Of a DNA stretch of 64,000 bases, positions 26,744 to 35,138 are shown one piece after another (within the stretch, counting starts at the first letter, position 1; each line of letters opens with the position of its first letter). Origin of the DNA: Acanthopleuribacter pedis (GTDB taxonomy: Bacteria; Acidobacteriota; Holophagae; Acanthopleuribacterales; Acanthopleuribacteraceae); assembly GCF_017377855.1 (NCBI RefSeq), contig NZ_JAFREP010000044.1, forward strand, positions 1-64,000. The letters run 5' to 3'. The notes under the pieces were generated by a model. The model was not told where the DNA came from. It worked only from the letters and a program-made list of their open reading frames with translations, and searched no databases. Position numbers and translations under genes: made by a program.

Positions 26744-27296
26744 TTGAGGCCTCTTCCGCCGGCGGTGTCGGCGCGGGTTGTTCGCTGACGGCCAGGGTGA
26801 TGTTGGTGACCACCAAATCGGCGACGGCGCGCAGGGCTTCGTCTTGGAGGAACACCGACTCGTCGCGGAAGGCCGCTTGGCGGGTTGAAACATCAAATTG
26901 GTCTGAATAGCGGTACCCATTTAAGGACCACAACGTTTTCCCGTTCCGATCTTGGAGGTTAAAGGAAACCACAAAGTTGAATTGAATGGTTTTGGTTCGA
27001 CCATCGGGGTCGGTCGCGATGACGTTTTCTTCATAATTCAACAGTTGGCCGGTTAAGCGTAGATCCGTCTCCGTATTATCGCTCGGCCTCAATCCAGAGC
27101 CGGCCAAACAACGGGTAATCAAGGCGTCTTGCATGCGGACGCGCAAGGTGTTGCGCTCCATGGGACCGGATACGGGGCGGATATCAATGGTTTGGAATTG
27201 ATCCGGTGACCAATCCACCAAGCTGTAGCCGCAGTTGGCACAGAGGATCAGCAAGGTACCAATCCAAATCCTTTTCAAGAATGCTGTTTGGTTCAA
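26736..27296 (-). CDS. lptE: LptE-like LPS-assembly lipoprotein
   Basis: 186 residues with an N-terminal hydrophobic segment ending ILCANCGYSLVDW, where the cysteine and CGY start match mature LptE. LptE plugs the LptD barrel that inserts lipopolysaccharide into the outer membrane. The middle has the NTLRVRMQDALITRCLAGSG and LTGQLLNYEE patterns of the family, and the tail is Pro/Ala/Glu-rich. The start is inferred as TTG at 27296, with AAGGA 8 bases upstream; the frame remains open to 27407 but gives no signal sequence. The lipobox is atypical. Coupling to holA supports the call. Confidence 0.7.
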   Translation of the reverse strand: MNQTAFLKRIWIGTLLILCANCGYSLVDWSPDQFQTIDIRPVSGPMERNTLRVRMQDALITRCLAGSGLRPSDNTETDLRLTGQLLNYEENVIATDPDGRTKTIQFNFVVSFNLQDRNGKTLWSLNGYRYSDQFDVSTRQAAFRDESVFLQDEALRAVADLVVTNITLAVSEQPAPTPPAEEASNE

Positions 27297-28220
27297 AGGG
27301 GTGGTTTCCTTTTGCGATGGTCCTTGTTGACGGCGGTGCGCCTGGGTTGGGCTGTCCTCATGATAGGACAAAGAAGGCCGCGGACGGGCAGCGTCCGCCA
27401 GGGACAAGGCTGGTTAAAGGGAGACGCCGCGACGATCCCGCGGGGATTGAGCGGGTTTTGCTTTGGGGCCGCGGTGAAACCTATGTGGGTAAACCGAGGC
27501 AAAGCATCGCGCTTGCGATCATGCCGTGCAGAAAACAAAGGCATGCGGCAACCGTTTACTTTAACCTGAAAAAGGTAAATCTTCGTTGGTGTATTTTTTA
27601 AGTTGTCCCTTTTCAGTCGCTTGTGGGTTTTGGTCGGCGTCGGGGGCATGGGTTCGGTTCATGAGGTGTGTTTTAGCCCGCATGTCACACCAGGCTTTCA
27701 GCTTCTCGCGACGAATCCTGGTAAGAAATGCGGGCTGGGGCGTCGGCTTTGTGGTTACGCGAATAACAGTGCGTGATGAATAGAGGGTGTTTGTTTATTA
27801 AGGTGTTGGAAAAAGGAGGCTTAATTTGTTTCGTTCAATGTCCGGTGTTGGTTGCTGTTGCAGGCGGGGAAGGGATGGTCGGCAACCTTTGGACGGCTTA
27901 CGGCGAGGCGTTCGCGGGGAGGAAGTGCCTCCTTCGGCGGGTTTCGGCACGGTTCCTGATTGAACAGGATGGGGTGAGTTGGTAATCTATAGCGCTCAAG
28001 CTTGGCCTGGGTTTGTTGCCGGCGCCCCGTGCTGTTGGTTGATGACGATTGAAACGGCTCGATTTTTGCCCCGCCCTACGCGGGTTTTCCGGCCTCGGGG
28101 TATCAACCCCGTTCGAAACAACCCACGCGGTTATCCTACCGTCCCCACTTTGGTGGGTCGGTGGTGGTTTTACGCCCATCGCACGACTGAAAAACTCGGA
28201 CCAAGTACAAGTGAGGTAGT
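27297..28220. other. Long intergenic region between lptE and lolA
   Basis: About 920 bases between divergent genes. Apart from palindromic element copy C (27674-27736) I see no gene; short open frames on both strands lack ribosome-binding sites and family resemblance. Promoters for both flanking operons should lie here. Confidence 0.5.
27674..27736. repeat. Dispersed palindromic element, copy C (63-bp minimal form)
   Basis: Runs TAGCCCGCATGTCACACC then AGGCTTTCAGCTTCTCGCG, ACGAATCCTGGTAAG and AAATGCGGGCT. It keeps the two ends and the conserved right-hand block but lacks the whole centre present in other copies. This suggests that internal deletion leaves the terminal hairpin as the minimal unit. 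Confidence 0.8.
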
Positions 28221-28916
28221 ATGCGATCGTTCTTTTTAGTGTGCCTGTTGCTCGGGACGCTTCCCGCGGCAAGTGCCGGCAAGTCTTCCGAAATCGACCC
28301 ACAACTTCAGGAGATCATCAATAAAATCGATGCACGGAACCAAGAAGTGCAGCGATTAAAGGCGAACTTTGTGGAACGCCGAGATATGAGTTTGTTGAAG
28401 GAGCCGATCATCAAAAAAGGTGTTTTTTACCTTGATCGCGAGTTGGGTGTGAAGTTTGAGTTTGAGCCCAAGGAAGATCTGATTTTGGTGGTCTCGGACC
28501 AGGAGATGGTGTCTTTGTCACCGGAAGCCGGCAAGGCGGCGCGGATCCCGTTGAAGAAGCGGCGGTCGTTTTTAGCCCATGACCTGCTTATCAAGAACCT
28601 GCGGGTGGTATTGGATTATTTCAAGGTCTCCTACACCCGAACGGCGGAGGGTGAGATTGGGCGCACTTTGACGCTCACGCCCACGAAGCGCAAGGCGAAA
28701 AAGAAGGTTCGCGAGTTAAAGCTTTGGTTTGACGAGACGTTTTTGATTAGCAAGGTGCAGTTAACCGCGCCGGACGGGGATGTGTTCTTGTTGGAGCTAT
28801 CGGAAGCGACAATTAACCCTGAGCTGGACGCCGCCTTGTTTAGTACCGACATCCCAGAAGAATTTGAATTGAGTGACCGCATGGATTTTCTGTTCGGTCC
28901 CAACACCAGTTTGTAG
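28221..28916 (+). CDS. LolA-like outer-membrane lipoprotein carrier
   Basis: 231 residues with a signal peptide (MRSFFLVCLLLGTLPAASA). The mature part follows the LolA pattern: an amphipathic start (IINKIDARNQEVQRLKANFVE), KGVFYLDRELGVKFEFEPKE, then strands including LILVVSDQEMVSL and LKLWFDETFLISKVQL. LolA carries lipoproteins across the periplasm; some relatives have other hydrophobic cargo, so the exact role is uncertain. GAGG lies 4 bases before the ATG. queE follows after 17 bases. Confidence 0.75.
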   Translation: MRSFFLVCLLLGTLPAASAGKSSEIDPQLQEIINKIDARNQEVQRLKANFVERRDMSLLKEPIIKKGVFYLDRELGVKFEFEPKEDLILVVSDQEMVSLSPEAGKAARIPLKKRRSFLAHDLLIKNLRVVLDYFKVSYTRTAEGEIGRTLTLTPTKRKAKKKVRELKLWFDETFLISKVQLTAPDGDVFLLELSEATINPELDAALFSTDIPEEFELSDRMDFLFGPNTSL

Positions 28917-28933
28917 CGCGATGGAGCGACTGA

Positions 28934-29617
28934 TTGAGTGAGTTGTACGAGGCGCGTGGTTTGGCGTTCCGCTACCGACCGCGGCTGAAAATGACCGAAA
29001 CCTTTTTTTCGTTGCAGGGCGAGGGGTTGCACAGTGGTTACCCCTGTACGTTTTTGCGGCTTACAGGTTGTGCGCTGCGTTGTACCTACTGTGATACGGA
29101 GTATGCGTTTTACGGAGGTCAGTGGCAATCCTTTGATGCGTTATCGGCGGTTGTGAAGCAACACGGTGCGCGTTACGTGCAGATCACCGGTGGTGAGCCG
29201 TTGCACCAAAAAGCGGTGTGGCCCTTTATTGATCGTCTGGTGGACGAGGGTTTTGTGCCGCTTATTGAAACCAGCGGGGCGGTGGACATTGCGGGGCTTC
29301 ATCCCAAGGCGCATGTTGTGCTTGATCTGAAGACGCCGGAGAGTGGCGAGTTGGATCGCATGCGTTGGGAGAACTTGGCGCTTTTGAAGCCAAGCGACGA
29401 GGTTAAGTTTGTGTGTTGTTCTTTGGACGATTTGGCCTGGAGTTTTTCGGTGATTCGCGAGCACCGTTTAGATGAGCGTTTTCAGGTTCTGATTTCGCCG
29501 ATCGCGGCGAGTGAAGAGAAAGCGTTATTTGCCGACAAGGTCATCGAAAGCGGGTTAAATGTTCGTTTCCAAGTTCAGTTGCATAAGGTTTTGTGGGGAG
29601 ATTTGCCAGGAAAATGA
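28934..29617 (+). CDS. queE: 7-carboxy-7-deazaguanine synthase (radical SAM)
   Basis: 227 residues. The radical SAM cluster motif is CALRCTYCD, preceded by TFFSLQGEGLHSGYPCTFLR; QGEG is the family signature. The glycine-rich SAM strand reads QITGGEP. QueE converts 6-carboxy-tetrahydropterin to 7-carboxy-7-deazaguanine on the way to queuosine. It starts with TTG at 28934, 7 bases after GGAG. Its stop overlaps the queC start in ATGA. Confidence 0.93.
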   Translation: MSELYEARGLAFRYRPRLKMTETFFSLQGEGLHSGYPCTFLRLTGCALRCTYCDTEYAFYGGQWQSFDALSAVVKQHGARYVQITGGEPLHQKAVWPFIDRLVDEGFVPLIETSGAVDIAGLHPKAHVVLDLKTPESGELDRMRWENLALLKPSDEVKFVCCSLDDLAWSFSVIREHRLDERFQVLISPIAASEEKALFADKVIESGLNVRFQVQLHKVLWGDLPGK

Positions 29618-30303
29618 AGAAAGCGGTTGTGTTAGCAAGTGGAGGGATGGATTCGTGTGTGACGACCGCGATTGCCGCCCAGGATTACGAGGTCGCCCTG
29701 TTACATGTTCAGTACGGTCAGAAAACGGCGGTCCGCGAGTTGCGCGCATTTCAAGCGATTGCGGATCATTATGGGGTTGGGGAACGGTTGGTGACCAACC
29801 TCAACCATCTGCGGCAAATCGGTGGTTCTTCGTTAACGGATGATCGGATTGCGGTCAGTGAAGTGGATTTGACGGCCGAGGGGATTCCCAGCAGTTACGT
29901 ACCTTTTCGCAACGCGCATTTGTTGTCGATTGCTACGTCCTGGGCGGAAGTGATCGGCGCCTCACGGATTTTTTTGGGCGCGGTTGAGGAAGATTCCTCG
30001 GGGTACCCGGACTGCCGGATCTCCTTTATTGAGGCGTTTAACCGGGTGATTGAGCAAGGAACCAAACCAGAGACAGAGGTTCGTATTGAGACGCCGCTGA
30101 TTTCCTTGAGCAAACAAGAGATTGTGATGCGAGGTAGCGCGTTAAAAGCCCCCTTGGCGTTGTCCTGGTCTTGTTACCAGAATGTAGATAAGGCATGTGG
30201 TGTGTGTGATTCCTGTGCTTTGCGTTTGCGGGGGTTCGCGCGGGCCGGACTTGCTGATCCGATTGCGTATGAAGACGATGCGTTCCGAAGGCGTTATACC
30301 TAG
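29614..30303 (+). CDS. queC: 7-cyano-7-deazaguanine synthase
   Basis: 229 residues. The PP-loop ATP-binding motif is VVLASGGMDSC, and the zinc-binding cysteines lie in SCYQNVDKACGVCDSCALR. QueC makes preQ0 from the QueE product using ATP and ammonia. The ATG at 29614 overlaps the queE stop; a GTG at 29593 would add seven residues. The TAG stop is also the first three bases of palindromic element copy D. Confidence 0.93.
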   Translation: MKKAVVLASGGMDSCVTTAIAAQDYEVALLHVQYGQKTAVRELRAFQAIADHYGVGERLVTNLNHLRQIGGSSLTDDRIAVSEVDLTAEGIPSSYVPFRNAHLLSIATSWAEVIGASRIFLGAVEEDSSGYPDCRISFIEAFNRVIEQGTKPETEVRIETPLISLSKQEIVMRGSALKAPLALSWSCYQNVDKACGVCDSCALRLRGFARAGLADPIAYEDDAFRRRYT

Positions 30304-30551
30304 CCCGCATTGCGTACAAGGAATGCTGCTACGGGACTACCCAAGCGATGACGAGGGTTTGCCTTCCGCGGGGCGGCCATCCGCATTACTCGGTCGAGCC
30401 GCCTTCGCCTCAGCTGCTTCGCCGAAAGGTCGGTCCCGCGAAAGGTCGGCCCCGCGAAGGGTCGGCCCCCTGTGCCGTGGCTTGGTCGTCATCTTCGTAC
30501 TCGCCAGGCTTTCAGCTTCTCGCGACGAATCCTTGTAAACAATGCGGGTTA
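30301..30551. repeat. Dispersed palindromic element, copy D
   Basis: Begins TAGCCCGCATTGCGTACAAGG and ends CGACGAATCCTTGTAAACAATG then CGGGTTA. Internal blocks in family order: TGACGAGGGTTTGCCTTCCGC, ACTCGGTCGAGCCGCCTTCG, GCTGCTTCGCCG, three 16-bp units, GTCATCTTCGTACTCGCCAGG. The left TAG is the queC stop and the right TTA is the comF stop on the minus strand, so the element exactly fills the space between two convergent genes. Confidence 0.85.
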
Positions 30552-31241
30552 AACCGCGCGGAGTAGGCCAAACCATGCAATGCGTTGAACGCCGGCTTGA
30601 TGAAGTTGTTGCGAGCAGGCGGTTAGGGTCGCCCCGGTCGTGAGTACATCATCTACCAGGATCAAAGAACGCGGTAACTTGGCGCCGGTGACAACATGGA
30701 ACCGGTTTTGGGCATTGCGTCGCCGTGCTTGATAGTCGAGGCCGATTTGGGTTTGCCGCGATAAGCGATGACTCAGCAAGTGGAAAAGCGGTATGCCGGT
30801 TTTGCGGTGTAGGAAATTGGCGACGGCATAAGCGGGATTGACCGGCCGATGGAGTCGCTTAAAGAAGCTGGAAGGAACATAGGCAAGGCCGTCATAGGTG
30901 GTGAAGGGTAGTTTCAAAAAGCGGTTGAGCCCACGTTGGCACAGGAAGTCAATGAGTGGCCAGTATCCCTGGAATTTTGCTAAGTGAAAGACCTTGCGGG
31001 TTTGGTTGCGGAGCAGAAGGCCTGCCTCGAGCGATTGGGGCTGGAATGCCAGACGCTCACACCAGGCGCATTGATGGGTGCTCGGTGAAACATGTGGATT
31101 GCAGCAGAAGCGGCATCCGCTCGAGAGACATTCAAGGGCTACCTGGCAACTGGAGCAAAGTGGTGCGCCTTGGGGGGTTTGGCAGAGCAGGCAATCGTTG
31201 GGGGCCAAAATTCCGGTTAGGTCAAAGTCGAGGAGGGTCAC
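30549..31241 (-). CDS. comF: ComF-family phosphoribosyltransferase-like protein
   Basis: 230 residues. The N-terminal zinc-finger cysteines lie in CLLCQTPQGAPLCSSC and CRFCCNPH, with CAWC further on. The C-terminal phosphoribosyltransferase motif reads LILVDDVLTTGATL. ComF proteins assist DNA uptake and processing in transformation. GTG at 31241 is chosen because AAGGAG lies 8 bases upstream; the open frame to 31880 crosses an inverted repeat and antisense pilin sequence and is not coding. Confidence 0.88.
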   Translation of the reverse strand: MTLLDFDLTGILAPNDCLLCQTPQGAPLCSSCQVALECLSSGCRFCCNPHVSPSTHQCAWCERLAFQPQSLEAGLLLRNQTRKVFHLAKFQGYWPLIDFLCQRGLNRFLKLPFTTYDGLAYVPSSFFKRLHRPVNPAYAVANFLHRKTGIPLFHLLSHRLSRQTQIGLDYQARRRNAQNRFHVVTGAKLPRSLILVDDVLTTGATLTACSQQLHQAGVQRIAWFGLLRAV

Positions 31242-31360
31242 GGCAGGGCTCCTTGGGTTGGGCCATGTGGCATGAATACGCATGGGCTGTTTTTCCTGAG
31301 AAATGAGTTTGTCGCGGTCGGGCCTGGTAACGCTTGCCGAAAAGGGGTCCACCTTTAGGT

Positions 31361-31502
31361 CTATGACAACCGAAAAGGGGCCCCTGGCGATTTTCTTCCC
31401 AAATCCCTTACGCTTTTTTTGAAAGGGTTTTGGGAAGAAGAAATGCTGAGGGGGGATGGCGCCCAATTTGGTCGCCAAAGGGGTACCCTTTTTTGTTGTC
31501 AA
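31361..31502. repeat. Large imperfect palindrome between pilin and comF
   Basis: TTCTTCCCAAATCCCTT (31392-31408) pairs with AAAGGGTTTTGGGAAGAA (31422-31439). Further out, GACAACCGAAAAGGGGCCCCTGGCGA matches the inverse of TCGCCAAAGGGGTACCC...TTGTTGTC near 31480-31502, with an unpaired insert in the right arm. It could terminate the pilin transcript. No gene is seen in 31242-31566. Confidence 0.6.
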
Positions 31503-31566
31503 AACCATGGGCCCCAGATTGGGTTGGCGGATGGCTCGCGGGTTTGTGGGTTGGGTCGGTGAGACG

Positions 31567-32142
31567 TTAAAGGATGGGTTGCCAGTCTTTGAATTTGGGA
31601 AACCAGAGATAAGCCCGCAGACGATTTGCATCACCGGCGAGGATGAAGCAGAGGGTACGACCGTCGCGGTCGCTGAATGCGACGGTCCCCGAACTGGAGC
31701 CGACCCGTCGGAAATAGAGGTAGGGGGCGTGATTGGAACGAAAAGCGTGGTCAAGGGTGCGACCGGAATCATGAGGGTGGGGGAGCGAGGCGGGAACGGA
31801 TCGCGTGATGGAGCGCAGGTAACGGTTGTGTTTGAGGGGCGAAGAAAGGGTGAGCCACTGGTTCTCCACCCGCGTTTCAACGCGATAGAAAAACCCGGCC
31901 TCCCGGCTGAGGTTCATGCGCAAAGGTTGGTAAGTCATTTGTGCGTGGGTAAGGGTTTTCTGGAAGTCGGAGCACATCCAGGCGGCAAAGGTGCTGAATT
32001 GGTGGTCTCGCAGCGGGGTGATGAAGTAATGATGGGCGGATACGCTTAAAAGGGAGAGGATGAGGAGCGCGACCATTAGTTCCGCCATGCTGAAACCTCT
32101 GGCCGGCCGGCTGGGATGCCGGCTTGTGGTGTGAGATGCCAT
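31567..32142 (-). CDS. Type IV pilin-like protein (GspH/FimT-type pseudopilin)
   Basis: 191 residues. A short basic leader precedes the prepilin peptidase site RG|FSMAELMVALLILSLLSV, with Glu at +5 and a hydrophobic helix. The ~160-residue C-terminal domain is beta-rich, as in minor pseudopilins. Such proteins prime type IV pilus or type II secretion pseudopilus assembly, or bind DNA in competence. The ATG at 32142 follows AAAGGA at 7 bases. It stands alone; comF downstream on the same strand may hint at competence, but that is only proximity. Confidence 0.8.
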   Translation of the reverse strand: MASHTTSRHPSRPARGFSMAELMVALLILSLLSVSAHHYFITPLRDHQFSTFAAWMCSDFQKTLTHAQMTYQPLRMNLSREAGFFYRVETRVENQWLTLSSPLKHNRYLRSITRSVPASLPHPHDSGRTLDHAFRSNHAPYLYFRRVGSSSGTVAFSDRDGRTLCFILAGDANRLRAYLWFPKFKDWQPIL

Positions 32143-32806
32143 TTCGGGTCCTTTTGAGCAAGAGGTCCGGCAAGGGGGTTGCCCTCGCCGGTAGTGGGTT
32201 CGTCCTTTCGAAATGCAACAAAAATGATCGTTTCGAGGTGGTGAGATCCTGCGATCTCTTGGGTCGCAACGGAAGGCAGAAGTGTTGCGGCCAGGTTTTG
32301 CTTTCTGGGATGCGGCCGGCGCTAAGGATTGCGCTGCGTCCTCCACCTGAATCGAAAGCGTTGAGTAAAAACCCTTTCGCTTTCGGATTGGTTGAAGTGC
32401 AAGCGCTGTGCCGGAAAAGGACCGCGGCTGTTTAGTTAAATTGTTTTGATGCAGGTGTTTAGACTGTGTGGTTTGGGGTGGGTTTAGCAAGCGAAGAAAT
32501 GTCTGACAGGTTTGGTCGTTTCATCCGTTCTTGTTTTGGATAGATAGCTGGAATAAAAGTGCTTGATGCGGGGTGCGGGCTCGACACCTTTACCAGGCTG
32601 ATTGGAAGAATAATCTTCTAGCTGTTTGGTTGGATGAAGGCGGACGAGGGCGGGCGCTGGCAGACGTTCCTGCCCGATTCGGCAAGTGGTTGGCGGTATG
32701 AGGTTTGGTGCCGGCTCTTTTTTTGCTTAAGATTCTTTGTCTCACAATTAGACACGGTGCCGGGCGTTTTTGCCCGCTACCGGGAACCGCCGAACGGGAG
32801 GTGGCC
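32143..32806. other. Intergenic region between divergent pilin and NDT-like genes
   Basis: About 660 bases without a supportable gene. A CGAAAGCG/CGCTTTCG inverted repeat lies at 32353-32360 and 32378-32385. In-frame upstream codons of the right-hand gene extend to 32705 but lack family sequence. Confidence 0.4.
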
Positions 32807-33892
32807 ATGCAGCGTCACGACGGGCGCACGGGTCGTGCGGCTCACGAGCCCCTGTATACCGCATATATCAGTGAACCGATTACGCGCTGTCCGCCTCGTG
32901 AGAAAGGACGTCTCAAGAATTTGGTGGCGAAAATCGCACAAGCCATTCTCGCCCCGCCCTATGCGACCCGGCTCTACATTCCCTCACAGGTTACGGCCCC
33001 GGAAGTTCGTGGTCAAATGCTGCCGGAGCACGTATATTTGCTGGACCGAATCCGGGTCGTGGAAGCGGATTACATGTTGGTGGCGGCGGATCACACCAGC
33101 TTTGGGATTGGTGGTGAAGTTGAGATGGCGACCTCTTTGGGGAAGCCGGTAATTATCTTTTCCCGAGACGACACGCTGTCGCGGTTCCTGATCGGCACGC
33201 CCGCCAATGCGGTGCATGGTCGCGACGGCCGGCAGTATTACCTTAAATACCGCGATTGGCGCGATCTGAAAGGGCCGTTGCTCGAGATGATCGAATCCTT
33301 GTTGCCGGACCTCCAGGCGCCACGCCCGCCCGGTCTCAGTTTTCAAGATATTGGTCGTCGGGTTAAAGAGTTGCGGACCAAACACAACATGACCCGTGAG
33401 GCCTTGGCCAATCGCGCGGGCTTGCGGCCGGCCCAGTTGTCTTTATTAGAACAGCCGTTTGATGTGATCCGCAAGGAACTCGAGGCCTACCACAATGAGG
33501 CGGATTTGGATCTGGGCTTGATTCAGCTAACCCCACACCAACTGGAGCAGCTAACCCACGTCTCTATCGCGGCGTTGAACCGCATCGCGGATGTGTTGGG
33601 TACCTCGCTGGTCGATCTCATTCGGGACAGCGGCTCGACACGCACGACCAAAGGACCTGGCAAACAAAGCGACCATCGTGTCAGTCATTTGCGCACCTTG
33701 CGTGAGGCCAGTTTAAAAGTTCGTGCGGCTCAGTTTGATATTACCTTCCGAGAATATGAGAAACTGTACCAGAGCTTGGTGGAAACCCACTTGGTAACGC
33801 CCGGCAAATACCAGCAGAAAACCACGAACCCTCGTGTTATTTCTGAAAAGGAATTCATGGATGCCTTGGTACAGGCGCGAAAAAATCGTTAA
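32807..33892 (+). CDS. Nucleoside 2-deoxyribosyltransferase-like domain fused to an XRE-type HTH
   Basis: 361 residues. Residues ~15-160 look like the nucleoside 2-deoxyribosyltransferase/DUF4406 Rossmann-like fold: LYTAYISEPI opening, YIPSQVTAPEVR, DRIRVVEADYMLVAAD, and the GIGGEVEMATSLGKPVIIF segment whose Glu matches the family's catalytic nucleophile. A helix-turn-helix follows (about 183-215, IGRRVKELRTKHNMTREALANRAG). The C-terminal ~140 residues are helical and unrecognised, with a possible second HTH-like stretch (IAALNRIADVLGTSL). GGGAGG lies 6 bases before the ATG. It overlaps the next gene by about 32 bases. A nucleotide-responsive regulator is a reasonable guess only. Confidence 0.65.
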   Translation: MQRHDGRTGRAAHEPLYTAYISEPITRCPPREKGRLKNLVAKIAQAILAPPYATRLYIPSQVTAPEVRGQMLPEHVYLLDRIRVVEADYMLVAADHTSFGIGGEVEMATSLGKPVIIFSRDDTLSRFLIGTPANAVHGRDGRQYYLKYRDWRDLKGPLLEMIESLLPDLQAPRPPGLSFQDIGRRVKELRTKHNMTREALANRAGLRPAQLSLLEQPFDVIRKELEAYHNEADLDLGLIQLTPHQLEQLTHVSIAALNRIADVLGTSLVDLIRDSGSTRTTKGPGKQSDHRVSHLRTLREASLKVRAAQFDITFREYEKLYQSLVETHLVTPGKYQQKTTNPRVISEKEFMDALVQARKNR

Positions 33893-34532
33893 CCTGCTGA
33901 TGCGCACGGCCCTGTTGCTGGGGGTTTTTTTTCCGGGAACGCTGGTGGCTGACGAGCCGATTCGGATCGTGCTCACCAACGGTGCGACCTTGCCGATGTC
34001 GCGCGCTTTCCCGGTTCTGACGTGGATGGATCACAACGACCACAAATTGCTGAAAGGTTCCTCCGAACGGCACGCTGTTTTTTTTACAGTAACGGTTTTT
34101 GATGAAGGTGACGAGGATGCGGAACAATTGGCGGAAATGCTCAAGCGGGTACTGAAGGTCTCGGAAATGCAGCTCACACCGGTGGAGGAACCGGAGCAGG
34201 AACTCAGTCGTCGGACCCTCATTTTTCGCCTATCGGGTGACCCGGCCTATCAGGATTACTTGGTCGGCTTTGTGCGCAGCCGAACCCAGGAAGCCTCGGT
34301 CGTTTTTTGCATCGTGGGGCCGGAGGATGGGTTTTATCAGAAGTCTCAGGCCTTTTGGGACATGCTGACGGGTTACAAACCCGGGCCGGGAAGTGCGGCG
34401 GGCCGCATGATTGTCCAGCCCTGGATGGTGGTTACCGCGATTATTGTGTTTTTGCTCAATACGGTAACGCTGTGGTATGGGTTTCGGCAGATGGCGGTAG
34501 CCCGCTCGCTTGAATTGGAAGAAGGTCCCTAA
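33861..34532 (+). CDS. Exported or membrane-anchored protein of unknown function
   Basis: 223 residues from the ATG at 33861, which has AAAAGGA 9 bases upstream; an alternative ATG at 33900 would start directly at the signal core. The N-terminus is basic then hydrophobic (LLMRTALLLGVFFPGTLVA), followed by a ~155-residue charged domain. A C-terminal transmembrane helix (MVVTAIIVFLLNTVTLWYGF) leaves a short cytoplasmic tail. It overlaps the end of the NDT-like/HTH gene in another frame, so the two are coupled. No family recognised. Confidence 0.65.
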   Translation: MPWYRREKIVNLLMRTALLLGVFFPGTLVADEPIRIVLTNGATLPMSRAFPVLTWMDHNDHKLLKGSSERHAVFFTVTVFDEGDEDAEQLAEMLKRVLKVSEMQLTPVEEPEQELSRRTLIFRLSGDPAYQDYLVGFVRSRTQEASVVFCIVGPEDGFYQKSQAFWDMLTGYKPGPGSAAGRMIVQPWMVVTAIIVFLLNTVTLWYGFRQMAVARSLELEEGP

Positions 34533-34540
34533 AACCTAAG

Positions 34541-34689
34541 AAGCGCTGACGCGGGGATTTTGGCTAAGCCTCTGGGCTGCTACGGCCTGTAAAAATGATC
34601 AGGGCTAACGGGTGCGGTCGGGCGCGACCCCGGCTCGCTTTTTCCAAACCATTTCGCTCCGGATCTTTAGTCAAAATCCCGCACGCTTA
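34541..34689. repeat. Inverted repeat (~25-bp arms)
   Basis: AAGCGCTGACGCGGGGATTT followed by TGGCTAA (34541-34567) pairs imperfectly with TTAGTCAAAATCCCGCACGC (34667-34686). The ~100-base interior holds no gene. It begins 8 bases after the stop of the upstream gene and may be a small mobile element remnant or a transcript-end structure. The gap from 34533 to 35138 otherwise holds element copy E. Confidence 0.6.
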
Positions 34690-34835
34690 TCGCGCCCCTT
34701 AGGTAAAAACCGAAGCGAGGCCACAACGGTGTGGCGACAAAACCGAATGTCCAGCGCGGGCTCACGTGCTGCTGACCGGTGGAACGGCTCGATTATGGTA
34801 TGATCCCTCCCTTGTGCATGCCGATGCACGACGCG

Positions 34836-35066
34836 GGCTCGCTCGCATTGGTCACAAGGTGTTCCGCCGTGGGGCTACCCATGCGATTACCATGGGGCGG
34901 CCTTCCGCTTTATTCGGCACCACCGCTGCACAGCAACGGTGGGCCGGCCCCAACCCAGCACTGCCGCGCCGAAAGGTCGGGTCGCTACCTTTGTTTTGCG
35001 GTCGTAACCGTCGTACGTCCTGGTGTAACGGTTTCTTGCGACGAGGCCTTGTGAGAAATGCGGGTT
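34836..35066. repeat. Dispersed palindromic element, copy E
   Basis: A more degenerate copy. Left end GCTCGCATTGGTCACAAGG, then CCATGCGATTACCATGGGGCGGCC, TTCCGCTTTATTCGGC, GCACTGCCGCGCCGAAAGGTCGG (one 16-bp unit), GTCGTAACCGTCGTAC, and right end TTGCGACGAGGCC then TTGTGAGAAATGCGGGTT. It lies upstream of the ABC transporter genes. Confidence 0.7.
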
Positions 35067-35107
35067 GGTACCCCTCGGTTCAGGCGACAACGTCGGGAGG
35101 GACCCAT

Positions 35108-35128
35108 ATGAATCGGTTCCAACGATGA
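35108..35128 (+). CDS. Possible six-codon leader ORF before the ABC transporter
   Basis: ATG at 35108 encodes MNRFQR and stops at TGA 35126-35128. GGGAGGG lies 6 bases upstream, stronger than the site of the downstream gene. The stop overlaps the GAGG that precedes the ABC ATPase start, so its translation could influence the next gene. Too short to judge without experiment. Confidence 0.25.
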   Translation: MNRFQR

Positions 35129-35138
35129 GGATGTTTTT

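Noticed and set aside
27586..28302. Small open frames on both strands between lptE and lolA
   Set aside because: No ribosome-binding sites or recognisable sequence; one overlaps the 63-bp palindromic element.
31242..31880. N-terminal extension of ComF to 443 residues
   Set aside because: It crosses a long palindrome and runs antisense to nothing conserved. The ComF zinc finger starts just after the GTG at 31241, which has a good ribosome-binding site.
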